Shown here: in pieces, positions 33,101-46,889 of the stretch
Numbering within the stretch: position 1 is the first letter of the stretch
How the letters are laid out: each line of letters starts with the position of its first letter
Assembly (NCBI RefSeq): GCF_029227915.1
Contig: NC_079886.1
Span: forward strand, 26,514,501-26,578,500
Length of the DNA stretch: 64,000 bases
Reading direction: 5' to 3'
Source: Hydractinia symbiolongicarpus
Lineage: Eukaryota; Cnidaria; Hydrozoa; Anthoathecata; Hydractiniidae
Notes under the pieces: generated by a model
The model's database searches: none
What the model was told of the DNA's origin: nothing
Seen by the model: the letters and a program-made list of their open reading frames with translations, nothing else
Translations under genes and position numbers: made by a program

Positions 33101-36100
33101 GACTATACGGTCAAGCCCGGGATTTACGGCAAATCGCGGGTTTTCGTTTGTCAGCGATTAAACTCCTTTTATTCAGCGTCTCATCAAAAACGAAATCATT
33201 TTTGAAAACTACAAGTCTCCTGCGTTTTAGTGGTAAAAACATAATTTAAAAAATCGTTCGGGAAATGAGTTTACTCCCAGTTTACTTTCTTCGTATAAAT
33301 TCGACTATATGGGTCAAGCCCGGGATTTACGGCAAATCGCGGGGTTTTCGTTTGCCGGCGATTAAACTCCTTTTATTCAGCGTCTCATCAAAAATGAAAT
33401 CATTTTTGAAAACTAAAAGTCTCAAGCGTTTTACTGGTGGAAAAATAATTTAAAGAATCGTTCGGGAAATGAGTTCACTCCCTGCGTACTTTCTTTGTAT
33501 ACTTTTGACTATACGGGCCGAATCTGGGATTTACGGGAAATCGCAGGTTTTGGTTTGCCAGAGATTAAACTCCTTTTATTCAGCGTCTCATCAAGAATGA
33601 AATCGTTTTTGAAAACTACAAGTCTTATGCGTTTTAGTGGTAAAAAATTAATTTAAAAAATCGTGCGGGAAATGAGTTTACTCCCAGTTTACTTTCTTTG
33701 TATACATTCCACTATACGGGTCAAGCCTGGGATTTACGGCAAATCGCGGGTTTTTGTTTGCCGGCGATTAAACTCCTTTTATTCAGCGTCTCATCAAAAA
33801 TGAAATCATTTTTGAAAACTACAAGTCTCATGCGTTTTAGTGGTGAAAAAATAATTTAAAAAATTGTTCGGGAAATGAGTTTACTCCCAGTTTACTTTCT
33901 TTGTATACTTTTTGACTATACGGGCCGAATCTGGGATTTACGGGAAATCGCGTGTTTTCGTTTGCCGGAGATTGAACTCCTTTTATTCAGCGTCTCATCA
34001 AAAATGAAATCGTTTTTGAAAACTACAAGTCTCATGCGTTTTAGTGGTGAAAAAATAATTTAAAAAATTGTTCGGGAAATGAGTTTACTCCCAGTTTACT
34101 TTCTTTGTATACATTCGACTATACGGTCAAGCCCGGGATTTACGGGAAATCGCGGGTTTTCGTTTGCCGGCGATTAAACTCCTTTTATTCAGCGTCTCAT
34201 CAAAAACGAAATCATTTTTGAAAACTACAAGTCTCATGCGTTTTAGTGGTGAAAAAATAATTTAAAAAATCGTTCAAGAAATGAGTTTACTCCCTGGGTA
34301 CTTTCTTTGTATACTTTTGACTATACGGGCCGAGTCCGGGATTTACGGGAAATTACGGGTTTTCGTTTGCCGGCGATTAAACTCCTTTTATTCTGCGTCT
34401 CATCAAAAATGAAATCGTTTTTGAAAACTACAAGTCTTATGCGTTTTAGTGGTAAAAAATTAATTTAAAAAATCCTTCGGGAAATGAGTTTACTCCCAGT
34501 TTACCTTCTTTGTATACATTTGACTATACGGGTCAGGCCCGGGATTTACGGCAAATTACGGGTTTTCGTTTGCCGGCGATTAAACTCCTTTTATTCAGCG
34601 TCTCGTCAAAAACGAAATCATTTTTAAAAACTACAAGTCTCATGCGTTTTAGTGGTGAAGAAATAATTTTAAAAATCGTTCGGTTAATGAGTTTACTCCC
34701 TGGGTACTTTCTTTGTATACTTTTGACTATACGGGCCGAGTCCGGGATTTACGGGAAATCGCGGGTTTTCGTTTGCCGGCGATTAAACTCCTTTTATTCA
34801 GCGTCTCATAAAAAATGAAATCATTTTTGAAAACTACAAGTCCCATGCGTCTTAGTGGTGAAAAAATAATTTAAAAAATCGTTCGGGAATTGAGTTTACT
34901 CCCTGGGTACTTTCTTTGTATACATTCGACTATACGGGCCAAGCCCGAGATTTACGGGAAATCGCGGGTTTTCGTTTGCCGGCGATTAAACGTCTTTTAT
35001 TCAGCGTCTCATCAAAAATGAAATCATTTTTGAAAAGTACAAGTCTCATGCGTTTTAGTGGTGAAAATATAATTTAAAGATTCGTTCGGGAAATGAGTTT
35101 ACTCCCTGCGTACGTTCTTTGTATACTTTTGACTATACGGGCCGGGTCCGGGATTTACGGGAAATCGCGGGTTTTCGTTTGCCGGAGATTAAACTCCTTT
35201 TATTCAGCGTCTCATCAAAAATGAAATCATTTTTGAAAACTAAAAGTCTCATGCGTTTTAGTGGTGTAAAAATAATTTAAAAAATCGTTCGGGAAATGAG
35301 TTTACTCCCAGTTTACTTTCTTTGTATACATTCGACTATATGGGTCAAGCCCGGGATTTACGGCAAATCGCGGGTATTCGTTTGCTGGCGATTAAACTCC
35401 TTTTATTCAGCGTCTCATCAAAAATGAAGTCATTTTTGAAAAGTACAAGTCTCATGCGTTTTAGTGGTGAAAATATAATTTAAAGATTCGTTCGGGAAAT
35501 GAGTTTACTCCCTGCGTACGTTCTTTGTATACTTTTGACTATACGGGCCGGGGCCGGGATTTACGGGAAATCGCGGGTTTTCGTTTGCCGGAGATTAAAC
35601 TCCTTTTATTCAGCGTCTCATCAAAAATGAAATCATTTTTGAAAACTAAAAGTCTCATGCGTTTTAGTGGTGTAAAAATAATTTAAAAAATCGTTCGGGA
35701 AATGAGTTTACTCCCAGTTTACTTTCTTTGTATACATTCGACTATATGGGTCAAGCCCGGGATTTACGGCAAATCGCGGGTTTTCGTTTGCTGGCGATTA
35801 AACTCCTTTTATTCAGCGTCTCATCAAAAATGAAGTCATTTTTAAAAACTACAAGTCTCATGCGTTTTAGTAGTGAAGAAATAATTTTAAAAATCGTTCG
35901 GGTAATGAGTTTACTCCCTTTGTACTTTCTTTGTATACTTTTGACTATACGGGCCGAGTCCGGGAATTACAGGAAATCGCGGGTTTTCGTTTGCCGGCGA
36001 TTAAACTCCTTTTATTCAGCGTCTCATAAAAAATAAAATCATTTTTGAAAACTACAAGTCCCATGCGTCTTAGTGGTGAAAAAATAATTTAAAAAATCGT

Positions 36101-36639
36101 TCGGGAATTGAGTTTACTCCCTGGGTACTTTCTTTGTATACATTCGACTATACGGGCCAAGCCAGGGATTTACGGGAAATCGCGGGTTTTCGTTTGCCGG
36201 CGATTAAACTTCTTTTATTCAGCGTCTCATCAAAAATGAAATCATTTTTAAAAAGTACAAGTCTCATGCGTTTTAGTGGTGAAAATATAATTTAAAGATT
36301 CATTCGGGAAATGAGTTTACTCCCTGCGTACGTTCTTTGTATACTTTTGACTATACGAGCCGGGTCCGGGATTTACGGGAAATCGCGGGTTTTCATTTGC
36401 CGGAGATTAAACTCCTTTTATTCAGCGTCTCATCAAAAATGAAATCATTTTTAAAAACTAAAAGTCTCATGCGTTTTAGTGGTGAAAAAATAATTTATAA
36501 AATCGTTCAAGAAATGAGTTTACTCCCTGGGTACTTTCTTTGTATACATTCGACTATACGGGCCGATTCCGGGATATACAGGAAATCGCGGGTTTTCGTT
36601 TGCCGGCGATTAAACTCCTTTTATTCAGCGTTTCATCAA

Positions 36640-39600
36640 AAATGAAATCATTTTTGAAAACTACAAGTCTCATGCGTTTTAGTGGTGAAAAAATAATTTA
36701 AAGAATCGTTCGGGAAATGAGTTTACTCCCTGGGTACTTTCTTTGTGTACTTTTGACTATACGGGCCGAGTCCGGGATTTACGGGAAATTGCGGGTTTTA
36801 GTTTGCCGGCGATTAAACTCCTTTTATTCTGCGTCTCATCAAAAATGAAATCGTTTTTGAAAACTACAAGTCTTATGCGTTTTAGTGGTAAAAAATTAAT
36901 TTAAAAAATCGTTCGGGAAATGAGTTTACTCCCAGTTTACTTTCTTTGTATACATTTGACTATACGGGTCAGGCCCGGGATTTACGGCAAATTGCGGTTT
37001 TTCGTTTGCCGGCGATTAAACTCCTTTTATTCAGCGTCTCATCAAAAACGAAATCATTTTTGAAAACTACAAGTCTCATGCGTTTTAGTGGTGAAAAAAT
37101 GATTTAAAAAATCGTTCGAGAAATGAGTTTACTCCCAGTTTACTTTCTTTGTATACATTCGACTATACGGGTCAAGCCCGGGATTTACGGCAAATCGCGG
37201 GTTTTCCTTTGCTGGCGATTAAACTACTTTTATTCAGCGTCTCATCAAAAATGAAATCATTTTTGAAAAGTACAAGTCTCATGCGTTTTAGTGGTGAAAA
37301 TATAATTTAAAGATTCGTTCGGGAAATGAGTTTACTCCCTGCGTACGTTCTTTGTATACTTTTGAATATACGGGCCGGGTCCGGGATTTACGGGAAATCG
37401 CGGGTTTTCGTTTGCCGGAGATTAAACTCCTTTTATTCAGCGTCTCATCAAAAATGAAATCATTTTTGAAAACTAAAAGTCTCATGCGTTTTAGTGGTGA
37501 AAAAATAATTTAAAAAATCGTTCAAGAAATGAGTTTACTCCCTGGGTACTTTCTTTGTATACATTCGACTATACGGGCCGATTCCGGGATATACAGGAAA
37601 TCGCGGGTTTTCGTTTGCCGGCGATTAAACTCCTTTTATTCAGCGTCTCATCAAAAATGAAATAATTTTTGAAAACTACAAGTCTCATGCGTTTTAGTGG
37701 TGAAAAAATAATTTAAAGAATCGTTCGGGAAATGAGTTTTCTCCCTGGGTACTTTCTTTGTGTACTTTTGACTATACGGGCCGAGTCCGGGATTTACGGG
37801 AAATTGCGGGTTTTCGTTTGCCGGCGATTAAACTCCTTTTATTCTGCGTCTCATAAAAAATAAAATCATTTTTGAAAACTACAAGTCCCATGCGTCTTAG
37901 TGGTGAAGAAATAATTTTAAAAATCGTTCGGGTAATGAGTTTACTCCCTGTGTACTTTCTTTGTATACTTTTGACTATACGGGCCGAGTCCCGGAATTAC
38001 GGGAAATCGCGGGTTTTCGTTTGCCGGCGATTAAACTCCTTTTATTCAGCGTCTCATAAAAAATAAAATCATTTTTGAAAACTACAAGTCCCATGCGTCT
38101 TAGTGGTGAAAAAATAATTTAAAAAATCGTTCGGGAATTGAGTTTACTCCCTGGGTACTTTCTTTGTATACATTCGACTATACGGGCCAAGCCCGGGATT
38201 TACGGGAAATCGCGGGTTTTCGTTTGCCGGCGATTAAACTTCTTTTATTCAGCGTCTCATCAAAAATGAAATCATTTTTAAAAAGTACAAGTCTCATGCG
38301 TTTTAGTGGTGAAAATATAATTTAAAGATTCATTCGGGAAATGAGTTTACTCCCTGCGTACGTTCTTTGTATACTTTTGACTATACGGGCCGGGTCCGGG
38401 AATTACGGGAAATCGCGGGTTTTCGTTTGCCGGAGATTAAACTCCTTTTATTCAGCGTCTCATCAAAAATGAAATCATTTTTGAAAACTAAAAGTCTCAT
38501 GCGTTTTAGTGGTGAAAAAATAATTTAAAAAATCGTTCAAGAAATGAGTTTACTCCCTGGGTACTTTCTTTGTATACATTCGGCTATACGGGCCGATTCC
38601 GGGATATACAGGAAATCGCGGGTTTTCGTTTGCCGGCGATTAAACTCCTTTTATTCAGCGTCTCATCAAAAACGAAATCATTTTTGAAAACTACAAGTCT
38701 CATGCGTTTTAGTGGTGAAAAAATGATTTAAAAAATCGTTCGGGAAATGAGTTTACTCCCAGTTTACTTTCTTTGTATACATTTGACTATACGGGTCAGG
38801 CCCGGGATTTACGGCAAATTGCGGTTTTTCGTTTGCCGGCGATTAAACTCCTTTTATTCTGCGTCTCATCAAAAACGAAATCATTTTTGAAAACTACAAG
38901 TCTCATGCGTTTTAGTGGTGAAAAAATGATTTAAAAAATCGTTCGGGAAATGAGTTTACTCCCAGTTTACTTTCTTTGTATACATTCGACTATACGGGTC
39001 AAGCCCGGGATTTACGGCAAATCGCGGGTTTTCCTTTGCTGGCGATTAAACTACTTTTATTCAGCGTCTCATCAAAAATGAAATCATTTTTGAAAACTAA
39101 AAGTCTCATGCGTTTTAGTGGTTAAAAAATAATTTAAAAAATCGTTCAAGAAATGAGTTTACTCCCTGGGTACTTTCTTTGTATACATTCGACTATACGG
39201 GCCGATTCCGGGATATACAGGAAATCGCGGGTTTTCGTTTGCCGGCGATTAAACTCCTTTTATTCAGCGTCTCATCAAAAATTAAATCATTTTTGAAAAC
39301 TACAAGTCTCATGCGTTTTAGTAGTGAAGAAATAATTTTAAAAATCGTTCGGGTAATGAGTTTACTCCCTGTGTACTTTCTTTGTATACTTTTGACTATA
39401 CGGGCCGAGTCTGGGAATTACGGGAAATCGCGGGTTTTCGTTTGCCGGCGATTAAACTCCTTTTATTCAGCGTCTCATAAAAAATAAAATCATTTTTGAA
39501 AACTACAAGTCCCATGCGTCTTAGTGGTGACAAAATAATTTAAAAAATCGTTCGGGAATTGAGTTTACTCCCTGGGTACTTTCTTTGTATACATTCGACT

Positions 39601-42600
39601 ACACGGGCCAAGCCCGGGATTTACGGGAAATCGCGGGTTTTCGTTTGCCGGCGATTAAACTTCTTTTATTCAGCGTCTCATCAAAAATGAAATCATTTTT
39701 AAAAAGTACAAGTTTCATGCGTTTTAGTGGTGAAAATATATTTTAAAGATTCATTCGGGAAATGAGTTTACTCCCTGCGTACGTTCTTTGTATACTTTTG
39801 ACTATACGGGCCGGGTCCGGGATTTACGGGAAATCGCGGGTTTTCATTTGCCGGAGATTAAACTCCTTTTATTCAGCGTCTCATCAAAAATGAAATCATT
39901 TTTGAAAACTAAAAGTCTCATGCGTTTTAGTGGTGAAAAAATAATTTAAAAAATCGTTCAAGAAATGAGTTTACTCCCTGGGTACTTTCTTTGTATACAT
40001 TCGACTATACGGGCCGATTCCGGGATATACAGGAAATCGCGGGTTTTCGTTTGCCGGCGATTAAACTCCTTTTATTCAGCGTTTCATCAAAAATGAAATC
40101 ATTTTTGAAAACTACAAGTCTCATGCGTTTTAGTGGTGAAAAAATAATTTAAAGAATCGTTCGGGAAATGAGTTTACTCCCTGGGTACTTTCTTTGTGTA
40201 CTTTTGACTATACGGGCCGAGTCCGGGATTTACGGGAAATTGCGGGTTTTCGTTTGCCGGCGATTAAACTCCTTTTATTCAGCGTCTCATCAAAAACGAA
40301 ATCATTTTTGAAAACTACAAGTCTCATGCGTTTTAGTGGTGAAAAAATGATTTAAAAAATCGTTCGGGAAATGAGTTTACTCCCAGTTTACTTTCTTTGT
40401 ATACATTCGACTATACGGGTCAAGCCCGGGATTTACGGCAAATCGCGGGTTTTCCTTTGCTGGCGATTAAACTACTTTTATTCAGCGTCTCATCAAAAAT
40501 GAAATCATTTTTGAAAAGTACAAGTCTCATGCGTTTTAGTGGTGAAAATATAATTTAAAGATTTGTTCGGGAAATGAGTTTACTCCCTGCGTACGTTCTT
40601 TGTATACTTTTGAATATACGGGCCGGGTCCGGGACTTACGGGAAATCGCGGGTTTTCGTTTGCCGGAGATTAAACTCCTTTTATTCAGCGTCTCATCAAA
40701 AATGAAATCATTTTTGAAAACTAAAAGTCTCATGCGTTTTAGTGGTGAAAAAATAATTTAAAAAATCGTTCAAGAAATGAGTTTACTCCCTGGGTACTTT
40801 CTTTGTATACATTCGGCTATACGGGCCGATTCCGGGATTTACAGGAAATCGCGGGTTTCCGTTTGCCGGCGATTAAACTCCTTTTATTCAGCGTCTCATC
40901 AAAAATGAAATCATTTTTGAAAACTACAAGTCTCATGCGTTTTAGTGGTGAAAAAATAATTTAAAGAATCGTTCGGGAAATGAGTTTTCTCCCTGGTACT
41001 TTCTTTGTGTACTTTTGACTATACGGGCCGAGTCCGGGATTTACGGGAAATTGCGGGTTTTCGTTTGCCGGCGATTAAACTCCTTTTATTCAGCGTCTCA
41101 TCAAAAATAAAATCATTTTTAAAAACTACAAGTCACATGCGCCTTAGTGGTGAAAAAATAATTTAAAAAATCGTTCAAGAAATGAGTTTACTCCCTGGGT
41201 ACTTTCTTTGTATACATTCGGCTATACGGGCCGATTCCGGGATATACAGGAAATCGCGGGTTTTCGTTTGCCGGCGATTAAACTCCTTTTATTCAGCGTC
41301 TCATCAAAAACTAAATCATTTTTGAAAACTACAAGTCTCATGCGTTTTAGTGGTGAAAAAATGATTTAAAAAATCGTTCGGGAAATGAGTTTACTCCCAG
41401 TTTACTTTCTTTGTATACATTTGACTATACGGGTCAGGCCCGGGATTTACGGCAAATTGCGGTTTTTCGTTTGCCGGCGATTAAACTCCTTTTATTCAGC
41501 GTCTCATCAAAAACGAAATCATTTTTGAAAACTACAAGTCTCATGCGTTTTAGTGGTGAAAAAATGATTTAAAAAATCGTTCGGGAAATGAGTTTACTCC
41601 CAGTTTACTTTCTTTGTATACATTTGACTATACGGGCCGATTCCGGGATATACAGGAAATCGCGGGTTTTCCTTTGCTGGCGATTAAACTACTTTTATTC
41701 AGCGTCTCATCAAAAATGAAATCATTTTTGAAAACTCCAAGTCTCATGCGTTTTAGTGGTGAAAAAATAATTTAAAGAATCGTTCGGGAAATGAGTTTTC
41801 TCCCTGGGTACTTTCTTTGTGTACTTTTGACTATACGGGCCGAGTCCGGGATTTACGGGAAATTGCGGGTTTTCGTTTGCCGGCGATTAAACTCCTTTTA
41901 TTCTGCGTCTCATAAAAAATAAAATCATTTTTGAAAACTACAAGTCCCATGCGTCTTAGTGGTGAAGAAATAATTTTAAAAATCGTTCGGGTAATGAGTT
42001 TACTCCCTGTGTACTTTCTTTGTATACTTTTGACTATACGGGCCGAGTCCGGGAATTACGGGAAATCGCGGGTTTTCGTTTGCCGGCGATTAAACTCCTT
42101 TTATTCAGCGTCTCATAAAAAATAAAATCATTTTTGAAAACTACAAGTCCCATGCGTCTTAGTGGTGAAAAAATAATTTAAAAAATCGTTCGGGAATTGA
42201 GTTTACTCCCTGGGTACTTTCTTTGTATACATTCGACTATACGGGCCAAGCCCGGGATTTACGGGAAATCGCGGGTTTTCGTTTGCCGGCGATTAAACTT
42301 CTTTTATTCAGCGTCTCATCAAAAATGAAATCATTTTTGAAAAGTACAAGTCTCATGCGTTTTAGTGGTGAAAATATAATTTAAAGATTCGTTCGGGAAA
42401 TGAGTTTACTCCCTGCGTACGTTCTTTGTATACTTTTGAATATACGGGCCGGGTCCGGGATTTACGGGAAATCGCGGGTTTTCGTTTGCCGGAGATTAAA
42501 CTCCTTTTATTCAGCGTCTCATCAAAAATGAAATCATTTTTGAAAACTAAAAGTCTCATGCGTTTTAGTGGTGAGAAAATAATTTAAAAAATCGTTCAAG

Positions 42601-42900
42601 AAATGAGTTTACTCCCTGGGTACTTTCTTTGTATACATTCGACTATACGGGCCGATTCCGGGATATACAGGAAATCGCGGGTTTTCGTTTGCCGGCGATT
42701 AAACTCCTTTTATTCAGCGTCTCATCAAAAATGAAATCATTTTTGAAAACTACAAGTCTCATGCGTTTTAGTGGTGAAAAAATAATTTAAAGAATCGTTC
42801 GGGAAATGAGTTTTCTCCCTGGGTACTTTCTTTGTGTACTTTTGACTATACGGGCCGAGTCCGGGATTTACGGGAAATTGCGGGTTTTCGTTTGCCGGCG
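36640..42900. repeat. Complex higher-order region with recurrences at 1.8, 3.25 and 4.06 kb
   Basis: The rare variant GAATATACGGGCCGGGTCC occurs near 37365, 40613 and 42438, at spacings of about 3248 and 1825 bp (16 and 9 monomers). The neighbourhood of 37872 recurs at 41931 (4059 bp, 20 monomers). These spacings overlap each other, so the region was built by several successive exchanges. Confidence 0.7.
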
Positions 42901-43009
42901 ATTAAACTCCTTTTATTCTGCGTCTCATCAAAAATAAAATCGTTTTTGAAAACTACAAGTCTTATGCGTTTTAGTGGTGAAGAAATAATTTAAAAAATCG
43001 TTCGGGAAA

Positions 43010-44400
43010 TGAGTTTACTCCCTGGGTATTTTCTTTGTATACATTTGACTATACGGGTCAAGCCCGGGATTTACGGCAAATCGCGGGTTTTCGTTTGCCG
43101 GCGATTAAACTCCTTTTATTCAGCGTCTCATCAAAAATGAAATCATTTTTGAAAACTACAAGTCTCATGCGTTTTAGTGGTGAAGAAATAATTTAAAAAA
43201 TCGTTCGGGAAATGAGTTTACTCCCTGGGTATTTTCTTTGTATACATTCGACTATCCGGCCAAGCCCGGGATTTACGGCAAATCGCGGGTGTTCGTTTGC
43301 CGGCGATTAAACTCCTTTTATTCAGCGTCTCATCAAAAACGAAATTATTTTTGAAAACTACAAGTCTCATGCGTTTTAGTGGTGAAGAAATAATTTAAAA
43401 AATCGTTCGGGAAATGAGTTTACTCCCTGGGTATTTTCTTTGTATACATTTGACTATACGGGTCAAGCCCGGGATTTACGGCAAATCGCGGGTTTTCGTT
43501 TGCCGGCGATTAAACTCCTTTTATTCAGCGTCTCATCAAAAATGAAATCATTTTTGAAAACTACAAGTCTCATGCGTTTTAGTGGTGAAGAAATAAGTTA
43601 AAAAATCGTTCGGGAAATGAGTTTACTCCCTGGGTATTTTCTTTGTATACATTCGACTATCCGGCCAAGCCCGGGATTTACGGCAAATCGCGGGTTTTCG
43701 TTTGCCGGCGATTAAACTCCTTTTATTCAGCGTCTCATCAAAAACGAAATCATTTTTGAAAACTACAAGTCTCATGCGTTTTAGTGGTGAAAAAATAATT
43801 TAAAAAATCGTTCGGGAAATGAGTTTACTCCCAGTTTACTTTCTTTGTATACATTCGACTATACGGGTCAAGCCCGGGATTTACGGCAAATCGCGGGTTT
43901 TCGTTTGCTGGCGATTAAACTACTTTTATTCAGCGTCTCATCAAAAATGAAATCATTTTTGAAAACTACAAGTCTCATGCGTTTTAGTGGTGAAGAAATA
44001 AGTTAAAAAATCGTTCGGGAAATGAGTTTACTCCCTGGGTATTTTCTTTGTATACATTCGACTATCCGGCCAAGCCCGGGATTTACGGCAAATCGCGGGT
44101 TTTCGTTTGCCGGCGATTAAACTCCTTTTATTCAGCGTCTCATCAAAAACGAAATCATTTTTGAAAACTACAAGTCTCATGCGTTTTAGTGGTGAAAAAA
44201 TAATTTAAAAAATCGTTCGGGAAATGAGTTTACTCCCAGTTTACTTTCTTTGTATACATTCGACTATACGGGTCAAGCCCGGGATTTACGGCAAATCGCG
44301 GGTTTTCGTTTGCTGGCGATTAAACTACTTTTATTCAGCGTCTCATCAAAAATGAAATCATTTTTGAAAAGTACAAGTCTCATGCGTTTTAGTGGTGAAA
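43010..44400. repeat. Dimeric (~405-bp) higher-order repeat
   Basis: The variant ACTATCCGGCCAAGCCC occurs at 43251, 43656 and 44061, exactly 405 bp apart, alternating with an ATACGGGTCAAGCCC monomer. Confidence 0.75.
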
Positions 44401-46889
44401 ATATAATTTAAAGATTCGTTCGGGAAATGAGTTTACTCCCTGCGTACGTTCTTTGTATACTTTTGACTATACGGGCCGGGTCCGGGATTTACGGGAAATC
44501 GCGGGTTTTCGTTTGCCGGAGATTAAACTCCTTTTATTCAGCGTCTCATCAAAAATGAAATCATTTTTGAAAAGTACAAGTCTCATGCGTTTTAGTGGTG
44601 AAAATATAATTTAAAGATTCGTTCGGGAAATGAGTTTACTCCCTGCGTACGTTCTTTGTATACTTTTGACTATACGGGCCGGGTCCGGGATTTACGGGAA
44701 ATCGCGGGTTTTCGTTTGCCGGCGATTAAACTTCTTTTATTCAGCGTGTCATCAAAAATGAAATCATTTTTAAAAACTACCAGTCTCATGCGTTTTAGTG
44801 GTGAAGAAATAATTTAAAAAATCGTTCGGGAAATCAGTTTACTCCCTGGGTATTTTCTTTGTATACATTCGACTATCGGCCAAGCCCGGGATTTACGGCA
44901 AATCGCGGGTTTTCGTTTGCCGGCAATTAAACACCTTTTATTCAGCGTCTCATCAAAAATGAAATCATTTTTGAAAACTACAAGTCTCATGCGTTTTAGC
45001 GGTGAAGAAATAATTTAAAAAATCGTTCGGGAAATGAGTTTACTCCCTGGGTATTTTCTTTGTATACATTCGACTATACGGCCAAGCCCGGGATTTACGG
45101 GAAATTGCAGGTTTTCGTTTGCCGGCGATTAAACTCCTTTTATTCAGCGTCTCATCAAAAACGAAATAATTTTTGAAAACTACAAGTCTCATGCTTTTTA
45201 GTGGTGAAAAAATAATTTAAAAAATCGTTCGGGAAATGAGTTTACTCCCAGTTTACTTTCTTTGTATACATTCGACTATACGGCCAAGCCCGGGATTTAC
45301 GGGAAATCGCGGGTTTTCGTTTGCCGGCGATTAAACACCTTTTATTCAGCGTCTCATCAAAAACGAAATAATTTTTGAAAACTACAAGTCTCATGCGTTT
45401 TAGTGGTAAAAAATTAATTTAAAAAATCGTTCGGGAAATGAGTTTACTCCCAGTTTACTTTCTTTGTATACATTCGACTTTACGGGCCAAGCCTGGGATT
45501 TACGGGAAATCGCGGGTTTTCGTTTGCCGGCGATTAAACTTCTTTTATTCAGCGTCTCATGAAAAATGAAATCATTTTTAAAAACTACAAGTCTCATGCG
45601 TTTTAGTGGTGAAGAAATAATTTAAAAAATCGTTCGGGAAATGAGTTTACTCCCTGGGTATTTTCTTTGTATACATTTGACGATACGGGTCAAGCCCGGG
45701 ATTTACGGCAAATCGGGGGTTTTCGTTTGCCGGCGATTAAACTCCTTTTATTCAGCGTCTCATCAAAAATGAAATCATTTTTGAAAACTACAAGTCTCAT
45801 GCGTTTTAGTGGTGAAGAAATAATTTAAAAAATCGTTCGGGAAATGAGTTTACTCCCTGGGTATTTTCTTTGTATACATTCGACTGTCCGGCCAAGCCCG
45901 GGATTTACGGCAAATCGCGGGTTTTCGTTTGCCGGCGATTAAACTCCTTTTATTCAGCGTCTCATCAAAAATGAAATCATTTTTGAAAATTACAAGTCTC
46001 ATGCGTTTTAGCGGTGAAGAAATAATTTAAAAAATCGTTCGGGAAATGAGTTTACTCCCTGGGTATTTTCTTTGTATACATTCGACTATACGGCCAAGCC
46101 CGGGATTTACGGGAAATCGCGGGTTTTCGTTTGCCGGCGATTAAACTCCTTTTATTCAGCGTCTCATCAAAAACGAAATCATTTTTGAAAACTACAAGTC
46201 TCATGCGTTTTAGTGGTGAAAAAATAATTTAAAAAATCGTTCGGGAAATGAGTTTACTCTCAGTTTACTTTCTTTGTATACATTCGACTATACGGGTCAA
46301 GCCCGGGATTTACGGCAAATCGCGGGTTTTCGTTCGCTGGCGATTAAACTCCTTTTATTCAGCGTCTCATCAAAAATAAAATCATTTTTAAAAACTACAA
46401 GTCACATGCGTCTTAGTGGTGAAAAAATAATTTAAAAAATCGTTCAGCAAATGAGTTTACTCCCTGGGTATTTTCTTTGTATACATTCGATTATACGGCC
46501 AAGCCCGGGATTTACGGGAAATCGCGGGTTTTCGTTTGCCGGCGATTAAACTCCCTTTATTCAGGGTCTCATCAAAAACGAAATCATTTTTGAAAACTAC
46601 AAGTCTCATGCGTTTTAGTGGTGAAAAATAATTTAAAGAATCCTTCGGGAAATGAGTTTACTCCCTGGGTACTTTCTTTGTATACTTTTGACTATACGGG
46701 CCGAGTCCGGGATTTACGGGATATTGCGGGTTTTCGTTTGCCGGCGATTAAAGTCCTTTTATTCTGCGTCTCATCAAAAATGAAATCGTTTTTGAAAACT
46801 ACAAGTCTTATGCGTTTTATTGGTAAAAAATTAATTTAAAAAATCGTTCGGGAAATGAGTTTACTCCCTGGGTATTTTCTTTGTATACA